Part shown: positions 1 through 7,766 of the stretch, piece after piece | How positions within the stretch are numbered: the stretch's first letter is position 1 | Layout of the letters: each line of letters opens with the position of its first letter | DNA from: Actinomycetota bacterium | Lineage (GTDB): Bacteria > Actinomycetota > AC-67 | Direction: 5' to 3' | NCBI GenBank assembly: GCA_040905475.1 | Contig: JBBDRM010000071.1 | Span: 1 to 35,576, forward strand | Length of the DNA stretch: 35,576 nucleotides | Notes under the pieces: generated by a model | Databases searched by the model: none | Told to the model about the DNA's origin: nothing | What the model saw: only the letters and a program-made list of their open reading frames with translations | Translations under genes and position numbers: made by a program

Positions 1-8
1 GTTTTCGG

Positions 9-344
9 TCACCATTCGATCGATCCGGCTCCATCGACGGGGGCAACCGGGACGGGGCGCGATCCGGGAAGGACGGCTTCCACCGCTCGCACGAACGTCA
101 TCGCCGACCCGCGCACGAGCGCCAGCACGCAACCGGCGAACCCGGCGCCGACAAGGCGAGCGCCTACGCAGCCGTCCTGCGCCCGAGCGACCTCGACCGC
201 GCGGTCGAGGTCGGGCGACGAAACCTCGAAGTCGTCCCGCAGCGACTCGTGCGACGCATCGACGAGCGTTCCCATCAGCTCGAGGTCCTCCTGCTCCATC
301 GCCGCGAGGAACGGCATCATCCGCGCGATCGACTGACGGCTCAC
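9..344 (-). CDS. Stand-alone GHMP-kinase C-terminal domain (galactokinase-like fragment)
   Basis: Encodes about 111 residues that match only the C-terminal domain of galactokinase. They align well with the last ~110 residues of the galactokinase-like gene at 15717-16766, sharing SLRDDFEVSSP and GARLVGAGFAG, the third GHMP motif (a Val replaces the usual Thr in both copies). The N-terminal sugar- and ATP-binding half is absent: the sequence upstream is the unrelated CrtC/AttH-like gene. The GTG at 342-344 overlaps that gene's TGA as GTGA, and a second GTG lies one codon upstream, so translational coupling is plausible. It is the last gene of the 14-kb operon. Catalysis alone is unlikely. It is either a decayed kinase kept as a remnant or a small domain acting with another protein. 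Homology is clear; function is unknown. Confidence 0.6.
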   Translation of the reverse strand: MSRQSIARMMPFLAAMEQEDLELMGTLVDASHESLRDDFEVSSPDLDRAVEVARAQDGCVGARLVGAGFAGCVLALVRGSAMTFVRAVEAVLPGSRPVPVAPVDGAGSIEW

Positions 345-1327
345 CACCGAAGGACGTCGGCCTTCCGAAGCTCGCTCATCGGTAGGATCCATTCGCACAA
401 GCCGAAACCGACTTCGCCCTCCCAACTGTAGCGGGTCATGCAGTCGAGCACCGCGAGATCGGTCGACGTGGTCGAATCGCGGTCGGTTCCCAGGCAGAGC
501 TCGTGGGGGAGCTTGTGCGTGAAGCGAATCACGTTCTCGATCTCGCCGGAGATGTCGGCCGGACCGTCCTGGCCGACGAACGACAGTCGTACGGCGCTCG
601 GATCCACGGCCGCTTCGGAGAGAACCGGCATCGACTTTATCTCGACGAACTGGTATGTGCCGCCGTCGAAGATGAACCCGCGCCGCATCGAATGCTCGCT
701 GGGATCCCAGGTGATGTCGGTCACGTAGAAGAAGCGTCCGCTGGGGAACCACGCTTCGCACCAATCGCTTCCTCGATAGCCCGACAGATCGCGCGGGCCC
801 ATGCTGTGATCCCGGTAACCGGTGCCGTCGAAGTCCATCGCTTGGTCGCCGTACTCGAGGCGGCCGCGAGCCGCGCAGGGTTGATCGTGATGGAGCCGGC
901 CCCAAGACGCGGCGCCGGGGGAGAACACCGGCGCCGTCCCGTCGAACGTGACCTGCATGCGCATCTTGGTAGGCAGCCCGTCGGATATCAGCCGGGCGCG
1001 GCTCTCGTCACGGCTCACCAGGCGGGCTGCCCCGTCGATGTTCACCGTCCACCGCTCGAGGGGAACGTCACAGGTGGCGTGGAGAACGGCGGCTCCGGTC
1101 GAACGATCATCGGGGGGACGGCCGTAGCTCTTGGTCACGAGCAGGTCGCCGTTCGGGAGACAGCAGCCGAAAGTGCTTCGCCAGAGCCGCGGATCGAATG
1201 CCGTAACTCCTTGATGGAGGTAGAAGCCCACACGGCGAGCTGGGTCGTACGCGGTCCACAGATACGTCTCGCTCCACAGCGGCACGTCTTGCGGCTCGTG
1301 CGGGAGGTCTTCGACCGGATCGATCAC
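341..1327 (-). CDS. CrtC/AttH-like (lipocalin-related, DUF7064-type) protein, paralogue 1
   Basis: About 328 residues, a close paralogue of the gene at 2940-3986. Shared blocks include WSETYLW near the N-terminus, the HQG motif followed by a WRST block, YGRP, and GYRDHSMGPRD. The DHSxGxRD block recalls the AttH / hydroxyneurosporene synthase (CrtC) calycin superfamily and actinobacterial DUF7064-type proteins. CrtC hydrates a terminal isoprene double bond, so (de)hydration or binding of an isoprenoid is a reasonable guess given the LIS/LDI genes in this locus, but no catalytic residue can be assigned here. No signal peptide or membrane segment is seen. The GTG start at 1325-1327 overlaps the TGA of the upstream phosphotransferase as GTGA; in-frame sequence further upstream lies inside that gene and has arginine-rich shadow composition. 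Confidence 0.72.
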   Translation of the reverse strand: MIDPVEDLPHEPQDVPLWSETYLWTAYDPARRVGFYLHQGVTAFDPRLWRSTFGCCLPNGDLLVTKSYGRPPDDRSTGAAVLHATCDVPLERWTVNIDGAARLVSRDESRARLISDGLPTKMRMQVTFDGTAPVFSPGAASWGRLHHDQPCAARGRLEYGDQAMDFDGTGYRDHSMGPRDLSGYRGSDWCEAWFPSGRFFYVTDITWDPSEHSMRRGFIFDGGTYQFVEIKSMPVLSEAAVDPSAVRLSFVGQDGPADISGEIENVIRFTHKLPHELCLGTDRDSTTSTDLAVLDCMTRYSWEGEVGFGLCEWILPMSELRKADVLRW

Positions 1328-2937
1328 GACGGTACCGGGGTCAGAACGTCGACGGTCCCGGCCTCGCCGTCGACGCGAGCGATGTCGCCGCTGCGGAGGC
1401 GCTGCGTCCCGTCGCGGGTGTTGATGACGCACGGGATCCCGAGCTCGCGCGCAAGGATCGCGCCGTGACTCATCGGACCGCCGACGTCGATCACGCACGC
1501 CGACACCAGGAAGAACAGCGACGCCCAGCTGGGGTCTGTCGTCCGGCAGACCAGGATGTCCCCGTCCTCCAACTGACCGGGGTCACTTGGATCCACGATC
1601 ACTCTGATGCGACCCTCGACCCGTCCGGGGCTTACGCCGATTGCTTCGATGCGAAGAGCGCGCTGCGCAGCCACGGCGGCGGCGCCGTCGAGCTCGATCG
1701 GTTCCGGTCGTCCCTCCCAGCGTTCGGGAAGCTGGACCTTCAGATAACGCTCTCGCCGACCGCGCCGGAAGGCGATCTCAGACCGGGGGTTGGCCGGGAG
1801 CTCGCCGAGCAGCTCGTCGACGGTCAGATAGAACACGTCCTCGGCATCATCGATTGCGCCGTCGACGACCAGAGACTCGCCGATACGGCGCGCCATGCAT
1901 CGGGCGACGTCGTAACTCTTGAGGAACGTCGACCGGCCTTCCTCTCTCAGCGGGATGTAGATGCGAGCGAGGTGCAGCACGAGCTTGGCACGCAGCCGGC
2001 CGCTCGCACCCAGCGCCCCGAACAGCTCGGCCTCGGCCGCGCGCCGGGCCCCATCGCCTTTCGATGAGACCTCGATGGGGCGGGCCCGGTCTCGGTACGC
2101 CTCGAGCAGGTTCCGAAGTGGCGCGGCATCCTCTCGCCACGACTTGCTCGACAGCTCACCCTCAGCCGGGCCGTGGAATCCGTGTTCGGAGAGGAACCGC
2201 TCCATCGGCCGGGTGCCGTTCGCGACATCCCAAAGATCGGAGATCATCCGCGCCTCGTACACATCGGTTTGCGCGCTAACCACGCGAAGCTCCATGCCCG
2301 GCCTGTCGGCGGCGACGCAAGCGCGGCGCGCCTGCTCGAAGAGCCCCTGCGCGATCATCGACACCACAGTGTGCGGCCGGCATATAACCTGCCAGTAGCG
2401 CTTCGCTTGCCGGAAGACCTCGCGCGCCTCTGCGGCGTCCCGAGTGGAGCGCGGCGCCACAGCATTGCGCCACCATCGGTCGACCTCGTCGCGTAGCTCC
2501 TGCAACCGGCGCTTCGCTCGCCACGCGTTCACGGGCAGCTTCCCGAGCACGATCGGCATCCGGGCGGGGTTGCGGGAGCTCGGGATACCTTTTCGCGACG
2601 TGCCGAAGTACTGCTCCTCGACGGCGTCGCCGGACGAGCCCGGCATCTGATCGCCGATGAAACGCATCATGTCGAGGTTGCCGGCGAAGTGGCCGTAGAA
2701 CATGCCGATGAAGTGGCGGTCGAGGTCTTCGAAGACGCGCACGTCACGGGTCGGGATCGCCCCGATGTCGGCGAACGCGCCGCGGAGACCCAGCTCACAG
2801 GCCTCGAAGAACCAGGTCCATCCGAGGGGCGTCCCGACGCCGGGCATCGCCTCGGCGGCGTTCACCGTCGTCCATGCTGCCCGCGTCGGACCGCCGTCGT
2901 GCGTCGGGTCGGGCCGTCCGTCGTCGTCGATCGACAT
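1324..2937 (-). CDS. PEP-synthase/rifampicin-phosphotransferase-like protein lacking the ATP-grasp domain
   Basis: About 537 residues. The C-terminus carries the mobile swivelling phosphohistidine domain of PEP-utilising enzymes: GGPMSHGAILARELGIPCV, with the predicted phosphoacceptor His at residue 491. The N-terminal and middle part (motif MPGVGTPLGWTWFF near residue 33) resembles the substrate-binding middle domain of rifampicin phosphotransferase and similar PEP-synthase relatives. The ATP-grasp domain that normally precedes these modules is missing, so the protein cannot load its own His from ATP in the canonical way. Phenylphosphate synthase (PpsA/PpsB) is a known precedent for splitting these modules over two proteins. 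The ATG at 2935-2937 lies just after the stop of the upstream CrtC/AttH-like gene, and the 3' end overlaps the second CrtC/AttH-like gene. Acceptor substrate unknown; an alcohol is possible. Confidence 0.78.
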   Translation of the reverse strand: MSIDDDGRPDPTHDGGPTRAAWTTVNAAEAMPGVGTPLGWTWFFEACELGLRGAFADIGAIPTRDVRVFEDLDRHFIGMFYGHFAGNLDMMRFIGDQMPGSSGDAVEEQYFGTSRKGIPSSRNPARMPIVLGKLPVNAWRAKRRLQELRDEVDRWWRNAVAPRSTRDAAEAREVFRQAKRYWQVICRPHTVVSMIAQGLFEQARRACVAADRPGMELRVVSAQTDVYEARMISDLWDVANGTRPMERFLSEHGFHGPAEGELSSKSWREDAAPLRNLLEAYRDRARPIEVSSKGDGARRAAEAELFGALGASGRLRAKLVLHLARIYIPLREEGRSTFLKSYDVARCMARRIGESLVVDGAIDDAEDVFYLTVDELLGELPANPRSEIAFRRGRRERYLKVQLPERWEGRPEPIELDGAAAVAAQRALRIEAIGVSPGRVEGRIRVIVDPSDPGQLEDGDILVCRTTDPSWASLFFLVSACVIDVGGPMSHGAILARELGIPCVINTRDGTQRLRSGDIARVDGEAGTVDVLTPVPS

Positions 2938-2939
2938 TG

Positions 2940-3986
2940 CTACCACCGGAAGAGGGGGATCTCGAGGAGCGAAGGGATCGGCGACTTCCCGGGTCGCGAC
3001 ATGGTGATCGGCGTGATCCACTCGCACAGGCCGTATCCGACCTCGCCGTCCCAGGTGTAGCGGGTCGTGCAGTCGATGACCACCAGATCGGTCGGTGTCG
3101 TCGTCGTCCGTTCCGTTCCGAGGCAGAGCTCGGTGCCGGGAAGCTTGTGGGTGAAGTTGAGGGCGCCCTGGATCTCGCCTGGGATGTCGACCGGTCCTGA
3201 ACCGAGGTCGAGCGAGATCATCACGGCCGAGGGATCCGCCGCGGCTGCGGTCAGGCTCGGCATCGACACGATGTCGGCCGGCTGGAACGCGCCGTCGGAC
3301 CACACGAAGCAGTAACGCTTGTCATAGGCGGACGTCTCGAAGAAGATGTCGGCCGCCACGAACGTCTTTCCGTTCGGGAACTCGGCCCAGCAGAAGTCGC
3401 TCCCGACGTACTCGCTGAGGTCACGCGGCCCTCGGCTGTGATCCTTGTAGCCGGGGCCTTCGAAGTCGAACTCCTCTCCGGCGACGTTCAGCCGTCCGCG
3501 CACCCGGCAGTGCTGATTGTGGTGGAGGTTGCCCCAGTGAACCGATCGGTGGTTGAGGAGATCGGTCGTGGCTTCGAAGGTGAGCTCGATCCTCGCGCCC
3601 GACGGCACTCCGTCGGTTGCGAGCCGGGTGCGGTTCTCCTCGCGGGTCACGAGACGGCACGCGCCGTCGAGGCGAAGCGTCCAGCGCTTCAGCGGCTCTT
3701 CCCACGTCATGCCCAGGACTTCGCATCCGGTAGAGCGCGGACGCGCCGGCCGGCCGTAGTGCTTCGCCATGAGCACCCTGCCGTCGGGCAGCGAGCATGC
3801 GATCGTGCTCCGCCACACGGTCGAGTCGAAGAAGGTAGTCCCTTGATGCATGTACACGCCGATCTGGCGGACGGGGTCGAACGCGCACCAGAGGTACGTC
3901 TCGCTCCACATGGGAATCGAACGCGGTTCGGTGGGGAGATCGTCGAGCGGGTCGGTCACGATCTCCCATGAGTTATCGGACGTCAT
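2940..3986 (-). CDS. CrtC/AttH-like (lipocalin-related, DUF7064-type) protein, paralogue 2
   Basis: About 348 residues, paralogous to the gene at 341-1327 (by eye roughly half the residues match across much of the length). Motifs: PMWSETYLWCAFDP, HQGTTFFD, HYGRP, WGNLHHNQHCR and GYKDHSRGPRD. The last resembles the DHSxGxRD block of AttH/CrtC-type calycin proteins. It appears cytosolic, with no signal peptide or TM segment. ATG at 3984-3986 overlaps the LivF stop as ATGA. Together with the phosphotransferase and the other paralogue it forms a tightly overlapping C-B-A trio directly after the importer genes, suggesting these proteins act on the imported compound. The C-terminus is about 20 residues longer than paralogue 1 (it ends LLEIPLFRW). 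The fold call is moderately certain; the reaction is unknown. Confidence 0.75.
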   Translation of the reverse strand: MTSDNSWEIVTDPLDDLPTEPRSIPMWSETYLWCAFDPVRQIGVYMHQGTTFFDSTVWRSTIACSLPDGRVLMAKHYGRPARPRSTGCEVLGMTWEEPLKRWTLRLDGACRLVTREENRTRLATDGVPSGARIELTFEATTDLLNHRSVHWGNLHHNQHCRVRGRLNVAGEEFDFEGPGYKDHSRGPRDLSEYVGSDFCWAEFPNGKTFVAADIFFETSAYDKRYCFVWSDGAFQPADIVSMPSLTAAAADPSAVMISLDLGSGPVDIPGEIQGALNFTHKLPGTELCLGTERTTTTPTDLVVIDCTTRYTWDGEVGYGLCEWITPITMSRPGKSPIPSLLEIPLFRW

Positions 3987-4696
3987 GCCTTCACCCCCAA
4001 GTACAGCTCGGTGATCGCGCCGGCTCCGCCGACGCCGTCGATCGTTCCAGACGCCGCGACGCGGCCGTGCTCGAGCAAGTAGACGCGGTCGACGACTTCG
4101 GCGATGAGATGCGGGCTCTGCTCGACGAGCAGGAGCGCGACGCCGCGCTCGCGGTTGAAGCGCCGGAGACCCGCGAGGAGCTCTTGCGTCATCAGCGGGG
4201 AGAGCCCGTCCGACATCTCGTCGACCATGAGCACGGTCGGGCCGCACATCAGGGCCCGCCCGATCGCGAGCATCTGCTGCTCGCCGCCGGACAGGCTTCC
4301 GGCGCGCTGCCGCAATCGCTCCCCGAGCACCGGGAACAGCGAGAGAACCTCTTCGCGGTTGGCGCCGTTCGCACGGCCGGCCAACGCTGCCGCATCGAGG
4401 TTCTCCGCCACGGTCATCGGTCCGAATACGTGCCGCCCCTCCAGGACGTGCGCCAGCCCGAGACCGACGCGCCGCCAGGGCGGGGAACGCGTGACGTCCA
4501 CGTCCGCGAGGGCAACGGATCCTCTCCAGCATGGGAGCGTCCCCGCGAGCGCGCGGAGGAGCGTCGTCTTGCCAGCGCCGTTGGCTCCCAGGATGCCTAC
4601 GACCTCGGCGCGGCCGACCTCGATCGAGACGTCGGACAGGATCGGCGCATCGACGTAGCCGGTGGTGATGCCCGACGCGCGGAGCGATGCGCTCAT
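3983..4696 (-). CDS. livF: Branched-chain amino acid-type ABC transporter ATP-binding protein (LivF family)
   Basis: A 237-residue ATPase subunit, full length for LivF. Walker A GANGAGKTT near residue 36, signature LSGGEQQM, Walker B VLMVDEMSDGLSP (Met replaces Pro in the usual DEPS box) and H/switch region LLLVEQ are visible. It would form a heterodimer with the LivG protein encoded just upstream and power import through LivH and LivM. In this locus the substrate is probably not an amino acid: LivFGHM-type systems also import aromatic acids, urea and steroid- or terpenoid-like compounds, and here the genes sit between LIS/LDI and CrtC/AttH-like genes. The ATG at 4694-4696 overlaps the LivG stop as ATGA. 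Confidence 0.95.
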   Translation of the reverse strand: MSASLRASGITTGYVDAPILSDVSIEVGRAEVVGILGANGAGKTTLLRALAGTLPCWRGSVALADVDVTRSPPWRRVGLGLAHVLEGRHVFGPMTVAENLDAAALAGRANGANREEVLSLFPVLGERLRQRAGSLSGGEQQMLAIGRALMCGPTVLMVDEMSDGLSPLMTQELLAGLRRFNRERGVALLLVEQSPHLIAEVVDRVYLLEHGRVAASGTIDGVGGAGAITELYLGVKA

Positions 4697-5460
4697 ACCG
4701 GCGACGCTCCCAGATAGACCTCGATAACCACGGGGTCGCGCTGGATCTCTTCCGGCGGGCCTTGCGCGACGATACGTCCGCTCGCAAGGACGTACACCCA
4801 GTCGCAGAGCTCCATCACGAAGCCGACGTTGTGAGCGACGACCAGGATCGTTCGCCCTTCTCCGCGTAGTCCGGCGAGAGTCGTGACGAGTCTGGCCGTC
4901 TCGGCAGGGTCGAGCCCGGTCGTTGGCTCGTCGAGCAGCATGATCGCGGGCGCCAGCGTGAGGACGCCGGCGAGCTCCACGAACCGCGCGATGCCGAACG
5001 AGAGGCCGCGCACGACCTCGTGCCGATGCGCGGCGAGGCCAAAGCGGTCCAGCGTTTCTCCGACGCGTTCTCGGACCCGCCTTTCTTCGCGCGCCCATCT
5101 CCACGGCCGGAGCATCGGGTCGAGGAATCCGTACCCCGTCCTAAGGAACTGACCCGCCATGACGTTCGTCTCGACCGTTTGGTCCATCATCAGGCCGAGG
5201 TTCTGGAAGCTCCGACCAGCGCCCAGCCGTGCTCGCTCGTGCGGCTGCAAGCCGGTGACGTCCCGGCCACGGAGGAACACCCGCCCGCCGTCCAGCGGCT
5301 GCAGGCCCGATACCGCGTTGAAGAGCGTCGACTTGCCCGCCCCGTTCGGCCCGATCAGGCCCACGATCTTGCCTTCCGGCACCGTGAGCGACACGCAGTC
5401 GACGGCGGCCAGGCCGTCGAAGTGGACGGTGACGTCCTCCGTGACCAGGAGATCAGTCAC
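4693..5460 (-). CDS. livG: Branched-chain amino acid-type ABC transporter ATP-binding protein (LivG family)
   Basis: A 255-residue ATPase with Walker A GPNGAGKST, Walker B IMLLDEPTTGLDP and switch His in VVAHNVGFVME. The ABC signature is degenerate: it reads LSFGIARFVELA where LivG proteins usually have LSYGQQR, so the canonical Gln is missing. The second LivG in this window (33144-33929) also deviates (LPYGIQRIAEIA). The long insert after the Q-loop, rich in Arg and containing LRPWRW, is a normal LivG feature. The start is GTG at 5458-5460, overlapping the end of the LivM gene by 8 bases. Partner of the LivF encoded directly downstream. Confidence 0.93.
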   Translation of the reverse strand: MTDLLVTEDVTVHFDGLAAVDCVSLTVPEGKIVGLIGPNGAGKSTLFNAVSGLQPLDGGRVFLRGRDVTGLQPHERARLGAGRSFQNLGLMMDQTVETNVMAGQFLRTGYGFLDPMLRPWRWAREERRVRERVGETLDRFGLAAHRHEVVRGLSFGIARFVELAGVLTLAPAIMLLDEPTTGLDPAETARLVTTLAGLRGEGRTILVVAHNVGFVMELCDWVYVLASGRIVAQGPPEEIQRDPVVIEVYLGASPV

Positions 5461-6901
5461 GCGAGCTCCCTGTGCCGGTGGCCGGACGGCGGACGGGGGC
5501 GTCGCGGGTTTCCAGCGCCTCGGCTACGGCGGCGCCGATACGGTCCGCCATACGAACCTCGGCGCGCGCGATCGCATCCCGGAGCACAAAGCAGACGCCG
5601 ACGATGATGAGCGCGAGACCACCGAGAGCGCCGGAGATCAGATGCTGGATCTGGATCCATACCTGGTCGGTGTTACCCGAGTAGTACCACCCGAGCCCGA
5701 TGGCCACCGCGCCTTCGCCGATGAGCAACGCCCCGATCACGAGCGAGACGGAGAGCTTTCCCTGCCCGCGTGGACGGCCTTGCTCCTCGGTACCTGATCC
5801 GTCTCCGGACGCCGCCTGCTCGCCGCCGGAAAGAACTCGGAGCTTTCGCATCATCTGCCTCCCTACGCCGTTGAGTCCGGCCGGGTGTCTCGTGAGCATG
5901 AACAGCAGACCGATCGGTCCTCCGTATGCGACCGCCGGCCCGAGATCGGATACGAGATACGGAAGCCCTTGGAGCAAAGCGGCGGCAACGAGGACGCCGC
6001 CGACCGAGCCAGCTCCCGCGAGCACGACGGCAACCAGATAGTCGAACCCGAGCGTGAGCGGAAACGTCTGCGCGACGACGAGCGAGAGCCAGATCGACGT
6101 CAGTCCTCCGGCAAGGCCGGCGAGCGCTCCCGCGATCGCGTACGCGCCGATGCGGTATCGGTCGACCGGCACACCGAACGCGGCCGCCGCATCTCGATTG
6201 GTGCGGATCCATAGGAACGACCGCGCGACCTTCGAACGATGGAGCGCGCGCATCGCCAGCACCGTGAACGTGAAGAGGATCGCGAGCACGGGATAGAGGG
6301 AGCGACTGTCGTCGAAGGCGATCGGACCCAGCGTTGCGTCGCTCACGCGGACGCTGCCGTCGCCCACGATCCACGGGCGCGTGAAGAAGAACCGATCGAT
6401 TGCGATCCCGCTCGCGAGCGTGACGATCGCCACGTAGAGGCCGCGCGCACGGAAGGCCGGAAGCGCGATAACGGCACCCGAGAGCGCGCCAACCGCGATC
6501 GCGACGGGGATAAGGACGATCGGCGAGATGCGACCGTGGAAGCTGATCTGCGCCAGAACGAACGCGGGGAGCCCGACGATCCCCGCGTGTCCGAGCGACA
6601 GCTCTCCCGTCCAGTTCACCAGCACGTGGAGCCCCATTGCCGCGATCGCGAAGATCAGAACGAGGCCGAGCTTGAACACGGACGACTCCGACATCATGGG
6701 AGGCATGAGCACAAGAGCCGCGGCTCCGGCGACGTACACGATGGGCCGAAAGGCCTCGGTGGCAGCGGCGGTACCGAGCGGCGTCCGCCAGACCGGAACG
6801 GCCGCCGTGCTCGAGCCTCGGAGCAACGCCGGCTTCCACAAAGCGGCTCCGCCGAGCGCGAGGAGGGCGACGGCGACGGTGACCCCGAATAGGGCTGCCA
6901 T
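5453..6901 (-). CDS. livM: LivM-family permease fused to a C-terminal two-TM domain
   Basis: 482 residues, about 100 longer than a usual LivM. Residues 1-350 are a LivM-type permease with the hallmark GELSLGHAGIVGLPAF near residue 99, RARGLYVAIVTLA near 151, and the cytoplasmic coupling region around IRTNRDAAAAFGV. Residues 351-380 form a polar Gly/Glu-rich linker. Residues 381-482 add two further hydrophobic segments and a charged tail. That tail domain is homologous to the stand-alone protein at 29562-29987: both show a G-W, then D-V, QI, SG and the identical hexapeptide GGLALI in the same order and spacing. ATG at 6899-6901 overlaps the LivH stop as TGATG. The fusion suggests the small domain is an accessory transporter subunit. 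Confidence 0.92.
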   Translation of the reverse strand: MAALFGVTVAVALLALGGAALWKPALLRGSSTAAVPVWRTPLGTAAATEAFRPIVYVAGAAALVLMPPMMSESSVFKLGLVLIFAIAAMGLHVLVNWTGELSLGHAGIVGLPAFVLAQISFHGRISPIVLIPVAIAVGALSGAVIALPAFRARGLYVAIVTLASGIAIDRFFFTRPWIVGDGSVRVSDATLGPIAFDDSRSLYPVLAILFTFTVLAMRALHRSKVARSFLWIRTNRDAAAAFGVPVDRYRIGAYAIAGALAGLAGGLTSIWLSLVVAQTFPLTLGFDYLVAVVLAGAGSVGGVLVAAALLQGLPYLVSDLGPAVAYGGPIGLLFMLTRHPAGLNGVGRQMMRKLRVLSGGEQAASGDGSGTEEQGRPRGQGKLSVSLVIGALLIGEGAVAIGLGWYYSGNTDQVWIQIQHLISGALGGLALIIVGVCFVLRDAIARAEVRMADRIGAAVAEALETRDAPVRRPATGTGSSRD

Positions 6902-7758
6902 CAGTACTCCGTCCGCAACAGTCCAGTGGGGCGAACGAGCAACACGACCATGATGAGACCGGCGATCGTCAACTCGGTGAGACCGGGGGTGCTGACCGTG
7001 TAGCCGAGGACGCCCTCTGAGACGCCGAGCAGCACGCCGGCGCCGAAGGCGCCGTGTATATTCGTCAGTCCGCCGAGGAGAGCAGCCGCGAGTCCGCGGA
7101 CGAGCAGCGCGGTCATGAAGAACACGTGGAAGACGACGAGCGAGGAGACCAGGATCGCTGAGATCCCGGAGAGGGCCCCGGCGAGCGCCCACGAGGCAAT
7201 CGACACGGCGTTCGTATTGATTCCGATCTGACCCGCCGCGTACGGGTCGATGGCCGTCGCTCGCATCCGGACCCCGAACGACGTGCGGTTGTAGAGCAAG
7301 GTCAGCCCCAGCAAGACGACGATCGCCGTGAGCACGATCAAGAGCTGGGTCGGCTTGATCGTGAGCCCAAGAAGGTGCGGCCCCTCACCGCCGACGATGG
7401 GATCGATGAACCGGGGTTGGACGCCGTAGCGGCGGCTCGCGAAGACGAGCAGCAAGCCGGCGAGCCCGAACGTCGCGACCAGGAGCGTCACCCGCGGCTG
7501 ATCGCGAAGAGGACGAACGACGAGCCACTCGGTCACTGCCCCCAGCCCGACCGACACCGCGACCCCCACGACGAGCGCAAGTGCAAGCGGATGCCCGTTG
7601 TCGAACCACAGCTCTGAGAACACGAACGCGCCGAGCATGCCGATCTCGCCGTGCGCGAAGTTCACCACCCGAGTCGATCGATAGACGACGACCAAGCCGA
7701 CGGCGAAGATCCCGTAGATCATGCCGACGAACGCCCCGTTCAGGATCGCCGTCGACAT
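6901..7758 (-). CDS. livH: Branched-chain amino acid-type ABC transporter permease (LivH family)
   Basis: A 285-residue inner-membrane permease with the LivH hallmarks GMIYGIFAVGLVVVYRSTRV and NFAHGEIGMLGAF near the N-terminus, FGVRMRATAIDPYAAGQIGI in the coupling loop, and ALLGGLTNIHGAFGAGVLLG near the C-terminus. Normal length, about eight hydrophobic segments. ATG at 7756-7758, 8 bases after the stop of the substrate-binding protein gene. Pairs with the downstream LivM to form the channel of importer 1. Confidence 0.94.
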   Translation of the reverse strand: MSTAILNGAFVGMIYGIFAVGLVVVYRSTRVVNFAHGEIGMLGAFVFSELWFDNGHPLALALVVGVAVSVGLGAVTEWLVVRPLRDQPRVTLLVATFGLAGLLLVFASRRYGVQPRFIDPIVGGEGPHLLGLTIKPTQLLIVLTAIVVLLGLTLLYNRTSFGVRMRATAIDPYAAGQIGINTNAVSIASWALAGALSGISAILVSSLVVFHVFFMTALLVRGLAAALLGGLTNIHGAFGAGVLLGVSEGVLGYTVSTPGLTELTIAGLIMVVLLVRPTGLLRTEY

Positions 7759-7766
7759 CGCGGCTC

